Of a DNA stretch of 64,000 bases, positions 54,046-64,000 are shown one piece after another. This stretch comes from Cordilura impudica. Lineage: Eukaryota; Arthropoda; Insecta; Diptera; Scathophagidae. The number at the start of each line of letters is the position of its first letter. Within the stretch, counting starts at the first letter, position 1. The DNA lies in contig OY821517.1 in the NCBI GenBank assembly GCA_963682025.1, positions 102,278,412 to 102,342,411 on the forward strand, written 5' to 3'. The notes under the pieces were generated by a model that saw only the letters and a program-made list of their open reading frames with translations, was not told where the DNA came from and ran no database searches. Made by a program: the position numbers and the translations under genes.

Positions 54046-55651
54046 ATGTCGGAACCAAAATGTAAAATGGACCATTTTTGTAATGTTTGTGGACGTTTGA
54101 TAGCAAGCGATGAAAAATATGGCAATGCGAGTGATTTTTTTTGGAAGCCTATAAGCAATATTTGTCGCAAGAGCTTATCACTGACGTAAACTATGCCCCT
54201 AAAAAAGTTTGCTTTAATTGCTATTCAACTCTTATGCAATGGAAAAGTGAAAAGAAGAAGGCAATGCATTTTGGTATACCAATGATGTGGTTAGACAACA
54301 GCCCGCATCAAGAAGAAAATTGCTATGGATGTATCAACTACCATAAAACTTGGAGAAGAAGGAAAGCAAAAAATAAAACTTAGCAGTGCCAAGTGTTCAA
54401 TTACCATTACCGCACTCAGAATTCGTTCGAGTAGCAACATACCGAAGTATTGATTTTCAAACAGATATCAGTACTACAACCGCCGCTGCTACATCCATGG
54501 ATTTCTTCTCAGAATACGACACTGGTGAAGGTACATCCTATGGAACATCAAAGGACCCAATTCTAATCACACAAAACCAATTGGATGGAATTGTTGCAAA
54601 TTTGTGTTTGACTCAGAACTACTGGCTTAATTTTTGAAAGGAAATAATTTGCTGGCGAAAGGTACCAAAGTAACAGCATATCGAAAACGCCAATGATACA
54701 AAAAATTTCGCTTATTGCAACGATATTGAAAAGTCAATGGAGACGATAGTGTTAACCTATAAAAAAGATGATTGGCGTTTATTCATCGATAGTTCATTAA
54801 AAGTTGTACTTTTGACAAATAGAATGCCTTCTGTTCCGATTGCGTATAGCACTGACGCTAGTGAAAATTTCGATAATTTGAAACACATTCTGGAAGTAGT
54901 CAAATATAAGGAACACCAGTGGTGCATTTGCTGCGACGTCAAAATAGTTTCACTGATTACAGGCTTAACAGCATCTGGCCGTCCAAAATATTCGTGTTTC
55001 TTGTGCCATTTGGATTCACGATACGGAGAAGGTATTAAAGGAAGAAACCAGTACAAACAGCATAACTGGAATAGTCGCATTGAACGGAAATGGCCTAAAG
55101 ACAATAGGCTACACGAAAGTCTTGTTCCTGAAATGAAAATTTTGTTGCCGTTGCTCCACATTAAACTTTGCATTGCTAAAAATTTTTTGAAATGTATCGC
55201 AAAAAGACCAGCAGTATTCAACCGCTTAAAAGACATTTTCCCAAGGCTAAGTAACGCCAAAATTCAGGAAGGGGATGTTAATGGTCCCGACATACGGAAA
55301 CTAATAAGTCGTCCAGATTTTGACCAAGTTCTGACAGACCGAGAATTAAATGCATGGCTCGCATTGAAAGCAGTCATTAAAGGACATTTGGAAAACTATT
55401 TTCGTTTCAGGTACAAAGGAAAGAAATCTCCAGTTGCAATACTCGGTGAAATTTGTTGGTGGTATAAAAACACCTTTGAAGAAGAGGAAGACGAGGAAAA
55501 AGAGGAAGAAGGCGAAGACATAGATGAAATTCCAGAATATCTGTTGGACGAAATTATCGACCTTTCTGATGATGATGACGATGACCAAGATATTAGAGAG
55601 AGAAGTGATGTTGATCCACAGCCGCCTGCTAAATGGCAACTGGCCAAATAA
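54046..55651 (+). pseudogene. Uncharacterised transposon-like protein (HLDFFP family), copy 3, longest
   Basis: The ATG at 54046 gives MSEPKCKMDHFCNVCGRLIA, a shift in a T-run near 54135, then ITDVNYAPKKVCFNCYSTLM and EENCYGCINYHK, so three Cys-pairs form a likely zinc-binding N-terminus. After a stop and shifts: DGIVANLCLTQN, NNLLAKGTKVTAYRKR. From 54737 one 304-codon frame has YKKDDWRLFIDSSLKVVLLT, HQWCICCDVKIVSLITGL, KYSCFLCHLDSRYGEG, LLHIKLCIAKNFLKCIAK and GPDIRKLISRPDFDQVL. It ends in an acidic tail (EEEEDEEKEEEGED..DDDDDDQD) that replaces the HLDFFP block. Asp in FID and CDVK suggest an RNase H-type core (inference). The last frame is uninterrupted. Confidence 0.65.
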
Positions 55652-55832
55652 TTAATTTAATTTATTTAATTGTTTTAATTAAAACTTTTCATAACTAACA
55701 TTTCAAAAATATATTTTTTCCATATTTTTTTAATTTCTTTTTCAATGTTTCTTTAAAACCAACACTGAACAAAATTGGTATATATAAAGACCTGGAAATA
55801 CATCAGAATCTATAAGTTGTCTGAAGTGCAAG
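55652..55832. other. A/T-rich 3' flank of the HLDFFP-family copy
   Basis: Likely 3' UTR of the preceding ORF (AATTAATTTAATTTATTTAA, then AATTAAAACT). No clear polyadenylation signal or terminal repeat could be assigned. Confidence 0.35.
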
Positions 55833-56447
55833 GCTCAGAAAATACACACATGAAACACCCAATCTTCTATTCTAAAGCAGCCAACACATATATTTATTTT
55901 TACTGGCAGATTCCAGCCCTCGAAATTCGAGTGCAAATTCTAGAAATTTTTATTTTTTCATTAAATAAAGACCCTAAAAGTATGCTAATCAATTATAGCC
56001 AATTCACAAATCAACACAAAAAACAAACTCATTTTTATTACAAACACATTAACAAATTTAATAAACACACACATAGCATTGTGTAATTTTATGTATGTGT
56101 AAGTAGCAGCTTTAAATGCAATTTACTCAAAATAAAGGAAAAAATTTAAAAATATGTAAATCTGCAAATCGGTTAAAAAGAAATACCATTCAAATAATAT
56201 ACGCTTGGTCAAAATCGGGATAAAACGGTAGAATAAAACATCGGTCACAAGAAATCGCCTAGCCAGTTAATATTATAGATATCAATTATGTGTGTTTCCA
56301 AATTTTGTACGGTGCCGAACACAATCATGACTGTGTTTCGTTTTAGTATTTCGTTATGCACACAAACATGTTTCTATCACGTAGTTTTTGCTTCGAACAC
56401 ACGTAAACCACACAGGTTCGATTGTAGCGTTATATTTATTTCATGTT
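55833..56447. mobile_element. Truncated arm of the CTCAGAAAATACACAC foldback element
   Basis: CTCAGAAAATACACACATGA, then TTCTAAAGCAGCCAACACAT, then after the Helitron ATCAATTATGTGTGTTTCCA and TTTTGTACGGTGCCGAACAC match the right arm of the element at 56951-59643 (inverted). Only this arm is present. It carries a Helitron at 55903-56279 and ends where mini-me copy G begins. Confidence 0.65.
55903..56279 (-). mobile_element. Small non-autonomous Helitron, copy 4 (best preserved)
   Basis: 377 bp. On the minus strand it runs from A|TCTATAATATTAACTGGC to GCACTCGAATTTCGAGGGC (hairpin) then TGGAATCTGCCAG|T. The CCAG end is one base off the CTRR rule. Excision restores TTTATTTTTATATCAATTAT, matching the uninterrupted arm at 57035-57055, so both ends are firm. 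There is no coding. Confidence 0.8.
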
Positions 56448-56950
56448 CTTTTTATTCCCTATACCACCATGTGGTTTGGGTATAATGATTTTGTGCTGCT
56501 GTTTTGACCTAGACCTATCTTTTATTATACCAACCGACTCTGAATCACTTTCTGAGTCACCTTATGAGTCGATTTAGCTATGTCCGTCCTTCCGTCTCTT
56601 CGTCCGTCCGTCCGTCCGTCTGTGTGTCCATGTATAACTTGTAATCAAATTACAGGTCGCAAATATGAATATGTTTTGATGAAATTTGGTATACGAGCTT
56701 TCATCGACCATAAAATTAACGCTTTTGAAATTGGTGAAATTCGGTCCATGTTCAGACCTAGTCCCCATACAAATGACCCCTATGAAGTCGACATAAATTT
56801 CCATAAGGTCCAAATTATCATACAGATCTCAGTCAAATTGTGTTTGTATGTGTCTATTATATCCATTAATCAGTAATCCAAAAATAATCCCTATAGGACA
56901 ATTCTTAGTCATATGCCTCATATAGAGCTGCTTCCCGTTCTTCGCTTAAG

Positions 56951-59643
56951 ACCAGAGTTCAGAAAAAAACACACACTGAATAAAAAAACTCGTACATATA
57001 TGTAAACAAACATAGCTCAGACCAACAAACACATATTTTTATTTTCATATCAATTATGTGTGTTTCTAAATTTTGTACGGTACCGAACACATCATGACTG
57101 TGTTTCGTTTTAATATTTCGTTATCTACACGAACATTTTTCTATCACGTGTTTTTTTGTTTCGAACACACATAAACCACACAGATTCGTGTATAGCTTTA
57201 TTTTAAGTTCGTGTTGTGGCTCGTGTACAGCGGAAAATAGAACGTGAGCAATAAACAGGTTCGAGTTCAGTTATATTTTAAGTTCGTGTTCTGGCTCGTG
57301 TATTGCGAAAAAACAGAACATGAACAATAAACAGATTCGAGTTCAGTTATATTTTAGGTTCGTGTTCTGGCTCGTGTACTTTGAAAAATTAAAACATCAA
57401 TTCGCGATCTGATACACCCCGATAAAATCGACGACAATTGTTTCAACCGAATTTATTCAAATTTTATTGACCTTTTTTTATGACTTACGTTGAAATTGTT
57501 TACAATTGTCAAATATTTTCAAATTTTATTGACCATTTTTTATGATTTACGATGAAATTGTTTACAATTGTTTTTATTGCCTGGTTTTCATTTTAATAAA
57601 AGGTGGTAATGAAAGACTTAAAAGACAAACACAATTAAGCATCATAAAGTTACACTTATGGTTGTTAGGTTTTTTTACATCACCCACCCCAATTTTCGCA
57701 ACCACTTAGTGTCAATAGAATTAATTGTGAAATTATATTGACCATTTTTTTTGATGTACAATTGTTTTTTTCCTGTTGGTGTTTTAAATTCGTAACAAAC
57801 GACTTAAAACAAAAGCGCAATTTAGTTTCATGAAAATTTCACATGTGTAACTTTCTTCAGAAAAGAATTTTATGAAGCCTATTACAAAAACAATTACAAT
57901 CCTTTTCTAAAATTACATACCTACTGTTTGTATTGTTTCGATTATTTGCGATGTTTTGCATGCATTAGCCCTAATCTCCCTCTGTTATTTTTGCCAACCA
58001 ATGAGTGTCAATAGAAATAATATTTACAATTTAAGTTAAGGCTTCATGGGTTTTTTTTCCAAATTTAGTTGATCCTTCTTTATGATTTTCGTTGCAATTG
58101 TTTACAATTGGTTTTTTCTCGTAATTATACCCTATACCACTATGTGGTTTGCGTATAATGACTTTGTGCTGCTTTTGTAACAACCAAAAATATTCGACCT
58201 ACACCCATCTTTAATTATACCGATCGAATCAGAATCACTATCTGATTCGATTTAACGATGTCCGTCCGTCCGTCCGTCCGTCCGTCTGTGTGTCCATGTA
58301 AAGCTTGTAATCAAACTGCAGGTCGCAAATATGAATACATTTTGACAAAATTTGGTATTTAATCTTTTCTCGGCCATGGGATGAACGCTGTTGAAATTGG
58401 TGAGAATCGGTCCATGTTTAGACCTAGCCCCCATACAAATGACCCCTATGAAATCAACATATATTGCCATAAGAACCAAATTATCATACAAATCTTAGTC
58501 AAATTGGGTTTGTATGTATATATTACATCCATTAATCAGTAGTCCAAAAATGATCCCTATTGTTCAACTCTTAGTCATAGGCCCCATATAGAGCTGCTTC
58601 GCGATCTTCTCTTAAATCTATCAAAAAACAAAAATATTGCACTGATTCTTCTCAAATTTTGTTTGTATATATTTTTGCAAAATACAAGAGACTTTACCAA
58701 ACATAATCAGGATTGGTCCATTTTTGGACCTAGTCCCCATATAGGTATAGCATCCGATATGAACTTTTTCATATCTGCAGCCGATAAAATTAATAAAAAT
58801 CCCACTCAAATTTGGTTTATGCTTATTTTCTATATCCAGTTAGTTGGGCCTGAGAGATAGGGTCTCTAAACGCATGGTATAGGGTATCGTATAGTCGGTG
58901 TAGACCGACTATAATTTTCTTACTTGTTTTCATTTCATTTCGTAGACGAAAAACCAAATTTTGCGGTATAAAAGACACTTGTTGTTTGTTAGGATCTTTT
59001 GCAAACATTTTTTTTTTTTTTTTAACAAATAACTTTAGACACAAACACAATTTTGCAGCATAAAAACACTTGCTAGTTGTTGGGATGTTTTGCATGCATT
59101 AACACAATCACCCACCCTTAATTTGCGAACCAATTAGTGCCAATGCACAATCCTTTTCTCAATGATTTTTTGTAGACAATTGTAAACAATTTCAACGTTT
59201 TATGATTTACGGGTCAATAAAATTAAAATATTTGACAATTGTAAACAATTTCAACGTACGTCATAAAAAATGGTCAATAAAATTTGAATAAATTCGGTTG
59301 AAACAATTGTGGACGTTTTTATCGGGGTGTATCAGATCGCGAATTGATGTTTTAATTTTTCACAGTACACAATCCAGAACACGAACTTAAAATATAACTG
59401 CACTCGAACCTGTTTATTGTTCGTGTTCTGTTTTTTCACAATACACGAGCCAGAACACGAACTTAAAATATAACTGAACTCGAACTCGTGTAGATTTCGA
59501 AATATTCAAACGAAATACAGTCATGATGTGTTCGGCACCGTACAAAATTTAGAAACACACATAATTGATTTGAAAATAAAAATATGTTTTGGCTGCTTTA
59601 GAACAGAACATTGTGTGTTTCATGTGTGTATTTTCTGAACCTT
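56951..59643. mobile_element. Long-inverted-repeat element, ends GTTCAGAAAA...TTTTCTGAAC
   Basis: The left arm (56957-about 57600) and right arm (about 59165-59643) are inverses over roughly 0.5-0.6 kb. They share TCGAGTTCAGTTATATTTTA, CAATTCGCGATCTGATACAC and ACAATTGTTTCAACCGAATT. Within each arm a unit containing AAGTTCGTGTTCTGGCTCGT is repeated two or three times. The spacer holds mini-me copy H and A/T-rich DNA. GCTTAA flanks both sides, a probable 6-bp duplication. No transposase gene was seen. Confidence 0.75.
58123..58929 (-). mobile_element. mini-me-like repeat, full copy (H)
   Basis: Reverse copy from ATTATACCCTATACCACTAT to ATTTTCTTACTTGTT, with (GTCC)5-6 at 58259-58283 and the start hairpin AGTCGGTGTAGACCGACT (one mismatch). 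It is nested in the spacer of the inverted-repeat element. ORFs at 58252-58491, 58621-58809 and 58663-58860 are repeat-derived. Confidence 0.85.
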
Positions 59644-59959
59644 GCTTAAAACTATCAAAAACAAAAATATTGCACAGATGTTTGTCAAATTTGGTTTGTA
59701 TTTATTTTTTGAAAATATAAGTGACTTTTCCAAATATGGTCAGGATCGGTCCATATTTCTATCTAGTCCCCATATAAAAATAACATTCGATATGAACTTT
59801 TTATATATGCAGCCGAAAAAATTAAAAACAATTTCCCTCAAATTTGGTTTATGCTTATATTCTATAGCCAATAAGTTGGACCGAAGCGATAGGGTCTCTT
59901 AACCATGGTATAGGGTATTGTATAGTCGGTCTAGGCCGACTTTAATTTTCTTACTTGTT

Positions 59960-60916
59960 TTAGTTTGTTTTGATTTGAAACTTCGAACTGCTACAAAGTT
60001 GGAGAAACAAGATGAAGTGTTAGTAATCTTCTCTGGTCGAAGGGGCGCAAATGGGCCATATACTAGCCCCAAGCACAGGAGGACCAATAACGGAGGTCAT
60101 TCGTTACATACAACACATCAATGATATTATATATAAAGATTCAAAAATATTATTTTTCGTTTAAAAAATTAAATTTTTCAGGCTCAGGTAGTCATTTTTT
60201 GTGATATAAGGAATATTAGGTCGCATATCACGAAAAACATAAAAATGAATATCGCTCCGGCCTTAATCTATTAATTATTTCAATTCCTATAGGACAATAC
60301 AGCTTTTTGTTGTCTTAAGTCTATTTTTAGAGCTTTTGTTGTTTTTCCACTAAGGATGTACAGTTTTTACATATCCTAATTAACCAATTTATGCGACAGT
60401 GAGCGGGACCTTAAGCAGAATGAAATATATAATATGGTTGCTTGAAAAAATTAACCCCATATGGAATGCACCCGTATTTATTGCATCAGTTATACTGTTT
60501 AAAGTATTTTAATAGCGTTTTATTCTATTTGCAATTTTGTTACGAAACGTTCCTATCACAGATTAATTATCCAAATTAATAAATTACTACACTTAACATT
60601 TACTTCAATTATAGGGGTACATTTGTATGAGTGCAACATTGGTCAGGTGCGTACAAAACTACTATAAGCTAGCAAAGGAAATTAACTAATCTAACAATAT
60701 TATTCATCGTTTGTTTCATTGTTATTGTCCTAAAGCAATTTGGTATTTTATTCTCTGTCGTTGCTTGTTCCAAATGTTATTTTTTATGTTCACTTCATGT
60801 ATGAGGAACTTAAAGTTAATTGTTAAACATGACCATGTACTTTATAAAAATGTGTGCATAGTAACTATTTGTTACACATGAGTACAAGTGATGAGCTCAC
60901 GACCAGTAAACGATTG
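59960..60916. other. Unassigned DNA
   Basis: 59985-60120 is GC-richer and reads QDEVLVIFSGRRGANGPYTS in one frame, with no domain I recognise. The remainder to 60916 has no repeat ends or coding. Confidence 0.35.
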
Positions 60917-61310
60917 AAAAAATATTGTCTAGTTGGTCTAGACGGACTATACCATATCCTGTACCATGAGTTTACAGCAAGTGTCTTGGGTCTAACAAAT
61001 TGGACATAAAAAATAAGTCAAAACAAAATTTAAGTGGCATTGTTATAAATTGTTGCCCGCCGTTATAAAGAAGTTCATATCTGACGATATTTTTACATGG
61101 GAACTAGGTCGAGATATATGACCGATAATGTCATACATTTGTTCCCCGCCGTTATGAAAAAGTTCATATCTGATAATATTGAGAAATTTGACCTATTATG
61201 ATCACATTTGATGAAGTCACTTATTTTGCGCAGTATACTTCAAAAAAAATGTAGCAATATTTTTTTTTTTGATAGATTTAAGCGAATATCTGGAAACAGC
61301 TCTATATGCG
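60917..61310 (+). mobile_element. mini-me-like repeat, truncated and diverged copy (I)
   Basis: It starts near TAGTTGGTCTAGACGGACTA and follows the consensus to GGAAACAGCTCTATATG. A block of about 90 bp (GTTATAAAGAAGTTCATATC and GTTATGAAAAAGTTCATATC) is duplicated. The copy is cut where the LINE tail begins at about 61327. Confidence 0.65.
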
Positions 61311-61326
61311 CTTCTTAATGCAGTCT

Positions 61327-63279
61327 TTTATTTATTTATTTATTTAAGTCTATGGACCGAGCCATTTCAGACTGATTAAAAACTTATAGGCTATTACAAA
61401 ATAAATAATAACAACATATTAAACAAGTAAGAGTATTAATATTATTGATTTAAAAAGTTAATGATATTATGTTTAATTAAATTGATGCTGGAGGAGAAAT
61501 CAATGAGTTCATATAATTCGTTAAAGTTGGAGCACATTCTCCTGAATGGATCGGCATTTGCGTGATTTAATTGGAAAAACTGGATGTGTAAAGGTTCATA
61601 GTGTCGTAAAGGGCGGAAAGGAACTTTAAAAGTAATGTTGTGTAAAAGAAATTCCGATTTGACATCGCCGTTAATGAGGTTCAATATAAATGAAATGTTC
61701 AGCATAGTTCGCCTACTCTTAAGAGTCGGAAGTTTTATAAGAGCGAGACGGCTTGTATAAGGAGGAAGATTAAATCCTGAATTCCAGTTTAACTCCCTTA
61801 GACAAAAAAGAAGGAATTGTTTTTGAACAGATTCAACGTGATCTGACTGAACATTATACGAAGGGTCCCAGATAAGGGAACCATATTCTAGAATAGGTCG
61901 AACGAGTGAGATGTAGAGTTGTTTAGTTACGTAAGGATCAGAAAATTCTTTAGCCCATCTTTTTATGAAAGCTAGCACCCCTCTGGCTTTATTTACAGTG
62001 GCATTAATATGTGATTTGAAATCCAATTTGGTATCGAGTAAAATGCCAAGATCCACAAATGAAGCAACCAACTCCAGTTGGAATCCACTTAGAAAAAATT
62101 CAGCAATTGCAGCATTCTTTCTGGCAAATCGCATATGCTTACATTTTTTTAAATTGAGTTCCATTGCGTTGACAGTACACCAAGTGCAAAAACTGTTTAA
62201 ATCATGTTGGAGATAAATAGAATCGGAGATGGTATTATATGTAAGGAAAATTTTAACGTCGTCGGCGTACAGCAAAATATTCGAATATTTAATAACATGA
62301 GGCAATTCGTTAATGAACAGTGAAAACAATATAGGACCAAGGTGGCTGCCTTGTGGCACACCAGATAAAACATTTATATTTTTCGAAATTGCGTTGTTAA
62401 ACATCACTTTCTGCGTTCTGCCCGTTAAATATGATTTGATCCAGCTTAAACAAATGTGCGAAAAGCCCATTTAATCCAGTTTTTTAACTAAAAGTTTGTG
62501 ATGGACTTTGTCAAAAGCCTTGCTAAAGTCAGTGTAACCGGCATCTGTAATTTTATTTGGTAAAAATCCACGATTGATGAGAGTTGTAAAATTCAAAATA
62601 TTAGTAATTGTTGAGCAGCCCTTGCGAAAACCATGTTGAAAAGTTGATAAAATAGATGAAGTGTGAAAGCAGATAACATCAGTAATAAATTTTTCGAATA
62701 GTTTCGGGATTGCACTTAATTTGGCAATACCTCTGTAGTTTTTTACATCGGCTTTGCTACCAGATTTATGTAATGGGATGATGAACGATTCTTTCCAGGA
62801 TTTTGGAAAATAGCCATATTTAATAGAGGTGTTAAAAAGCAGATTTAGTGGCAAGGATAATCCGTACGCGCAGCGAATTAAGTTTTCTAGAGCTTGAAAT
62901 TATGTCAGAAGTTAAGATAGGCGGAAAAGAGAATGGTAAAGTTGAATCCAGTGGAAAAGGATAGTTTGAGAAACTAGACTCGGCATCAGAGTATGTGGCG
63001 GCAAAAAAATCAGCAAAAATATCAGCAATTTCATAAATATCACTAGACTTTCGGTCCAGAAATTTTATTTCGGCTGGAAAACTCACAGATTTTCGTTTAC
63101 AGTTGACAAAATCATAGAAAGATTTTGGGTTGTACTTAAAATTATTTTTTAACTTGATCAGGTAGTTATCATATAAAAATTTGTTCATACGATTATATTC
63201 AACCCGTGCAACAGAATATTTACCGTAATCTGAGCTGGTTCCAGATTTTTTGTACTTTTTGAACCATTTATTTTTCAAG
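61327..63279 (-). mobile_element. CR1/Jockey-group LINE, 3' part, with (TAAA)n tail
   Basis: On the minus strand the element has the RT half of ORF2, a short 3' UTR (61330-61441) and a terminal (TAAA)4-5 run (61328-61346 on plus as TTTATTTATTTATTT). The 5' end is interrupted by mini-me copy J at 63280. The endonuclease part, if present, lies beyond the right window edge. A tetranucleotide tail rather than poly(A) separates it from the Jockey-like LINE at 4-12 kb. Confidence 0.78.
61442..63278 (-). pseudogene. LINE reverse transcriptase with one stop and one frameshift
   Basis: 63278-62832 encodes the pre-RT linker (KNNFKYNPKSFYDFVNCKRK, then IADIFADFFAATYSDAESSF). One frameshift near 62850 leads to 62854-62471 with YFPKSWKESFIIPLHKSGSK, NYRGIAKLSAIPKLFEKFI, FQHGFRKGCSTITNIL and TDFSKAFDKVHHKLLVKKLD. 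A TAA at 62471-62473 is the only nonsense codon. The same frame continues at 62470 with MGFSHICLSWIKSYL, VLSGVPQGSHLGPILFSLFI and NILLYADDVKIF (catalytic YADD), then the thumb and the C-terminal region ending at 61442. The GSHLGP style is typical of CR1-group insect LINEs, inferred from memory of the family. Confidence 0.85.
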
Positions 63280-64000
63280 TTTTTATACCCTATACCACTA
63301 TGTGGTTTGGGTATAATGACTTTGTGCTGCTGTTTGTAACAACCAAAAATATTTGACCTAGACCCATCTTTAATTATACCGATCGAATCAGAATCACTTT
63401 CTGAGTTGATTTAACAATGTCCGTCCGTCCGTCCGTCTGTGTGTCCATGTAAAGCTTGTAATCAAACTGCAGGTCGCAAATATGAATGTATTTTGATGAA
63501 ATTTGGTATATAAGCTTGTGTCGACCATGGGATGAACGCTATTGAAATTGGTGAGAATCGGTCCATGTTCAGACCTAGCCCCCATACAAATTACCCATAT
63601 GAAATCGACATAAATTGCCATAAGGTCCAAATTGTCATATAGATCTTACTCAAATTGGGTTTGTATGCGTTCATTTTATCCACTAATGAGTACTCCAAAA
63701 ATGATCCCTTTGACCCCATATAGAGCTGCTTCCCGATCTTCACTTAAATCTATTAAAAAACTAAAATATTGCACTGATTCTTCTCAAATTTTGTTTGTAT
63801 ATATTTTTGCAAAATACAAGAGACTTTACCAAACATGATCAGGATCGGTCCATTTTTGGACGTAGTCCCTTTATAGATATAGCATCCGATATGAACTTTT
63901 TCATATCTGCAGCCAAACAAATTAATAAAAATCCCACTCAAATTTGGTTTTTGCTTATTTTCAATGTCCAGTTAGTTGGGCCTAAGAGATAGGGTTTCTA
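63280..64000 (-). mobile_element. mini-me-like repeat copy J, cut by window edge
   Basis: Reverse copy from TTTTATACCCTATACCACTA through (GTCC)3-4 at 63421-63435 to the window end, where GGCCTAAGAGATAGGGTTTC precedes the missing start hairpin. It is inserted in the linker of the LINE ORF2, immediately upstream of KNKWFKKYKKSG. The short ORFs inside are shared with copies D, E and H. Confidence 0.85.

Larger units (their letters stand above)
56448..59959 (-). mobile_element. mini-me-like repeat copy G, split by a foldback element
   Basis: Part 1 (56448-56950) runs from ATTCCCTATACCACCATGTG through (GTCC)n to CTTCCCGTTCTTCGCTTAA. Part 2 (59644-59959) resumes GCTTAAAACTATCAAAAACA and ends TTTTCTTACTTGTT. 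The two parts are consecutive in the consensus. GCTTAA is present on both sides of the inserted element (56945-56950 and 59644-59649). Confidence 0.8.

Noticed and set aside
54757..55260. 167-codon minus-strand ORF, and the Ser-rich minus ORF at 55396-55647
   Set aside because: Antisense to the HLDFFP-family frame; the poly-Ser run is the complement of its acidic tail.

Overview
This window is transposon-dense, AT-rich insect DNA with no recognisable host gene, tRNA or rRNA. The mix of elements points to a higher fly (Diptera, plausibly a calyptrate fly). It includes repeats with an internal (GTCC)n microsatellite of the dipteran mini-me type, rosa-like DD41D mariner, RTE, CR1-like and Jockey-like LINEs, Transib and Helitrons. 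The species call is inference; the repeat identities come from protein motifs, termini and target-site duplications (TSDs) read in the sequence.

Layout. 1-900 holds LINE scraps and a mini-me fragment. 1.4-17.2 kb is one old CR1-like LINE whose ORFs can be followed across a series of insertions: a CACA-ended DNA element (2834-3910, TSD CAGTG); a Jockey-like LINE (4252-12680, 14-bp TSD) that carries an RTE LINE (about 6841-11417), which carries a mariner with an intact 361-codon transposase (8584-9889, TA TSD); a small Helitron (13085-13552); and a larger Helitron (14767-16545). 17.2-19.8 kb is unassigned DNA plus a full mini-me copy. 19.8-25.7 kb is a TA-flanked element split by a hAT (21152-25668, 8-bp TSD ATTCTAAC), itself split by a second copy of the larger Helitron (21354-23124).

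26-35 kb holds a TA MITE, one arm of a foldback element, a small Helitron, and a Transib element (28323-31795, TSD CGTTG) inserted in an uncharacterised transposon-like protein family that recurs at 39.5 kb and 54-55.7 kb. 38-40.5 kb holds two Penelope-like copies with a GIY-YIG domain and hammerhead-ribozyme-like 3' motifs. 41.8-45.2 kb is a small Helitron split by a foldback element that encloses a mini-me. 46-53 kb has two mariner relics, a deletion-derivative Transib (48258-49152, TSD CGACG) inside one relic's reading frame, and a second full-length Transib (49619-52913, TSD CGTCG). 55.8-60 kb is a mini-me split by a long-inverted-repeat element that encloses another mini-me. 60.9-64 kb is a LINE ORF2 with only two lesions, lying between two mini-me copies.

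The genes are transposition functions: endonuclease plus reverse transcriptase for the LINEs, a DDE/D transposase for mariner, hAT and Transib, and RT plus GIY-YIG for Penelope. Nearly all are decayed; the mariner at 8.7-9.8 kb is the only clearly intact one. The most notable system is the Transib set: all three copies have ends built like RAG recombination signals (heptamer CACAGTG, 22/23-nt spacer, nonamer-like GCAAAAATC), and the longer ORF is recognisably RAG1-like.
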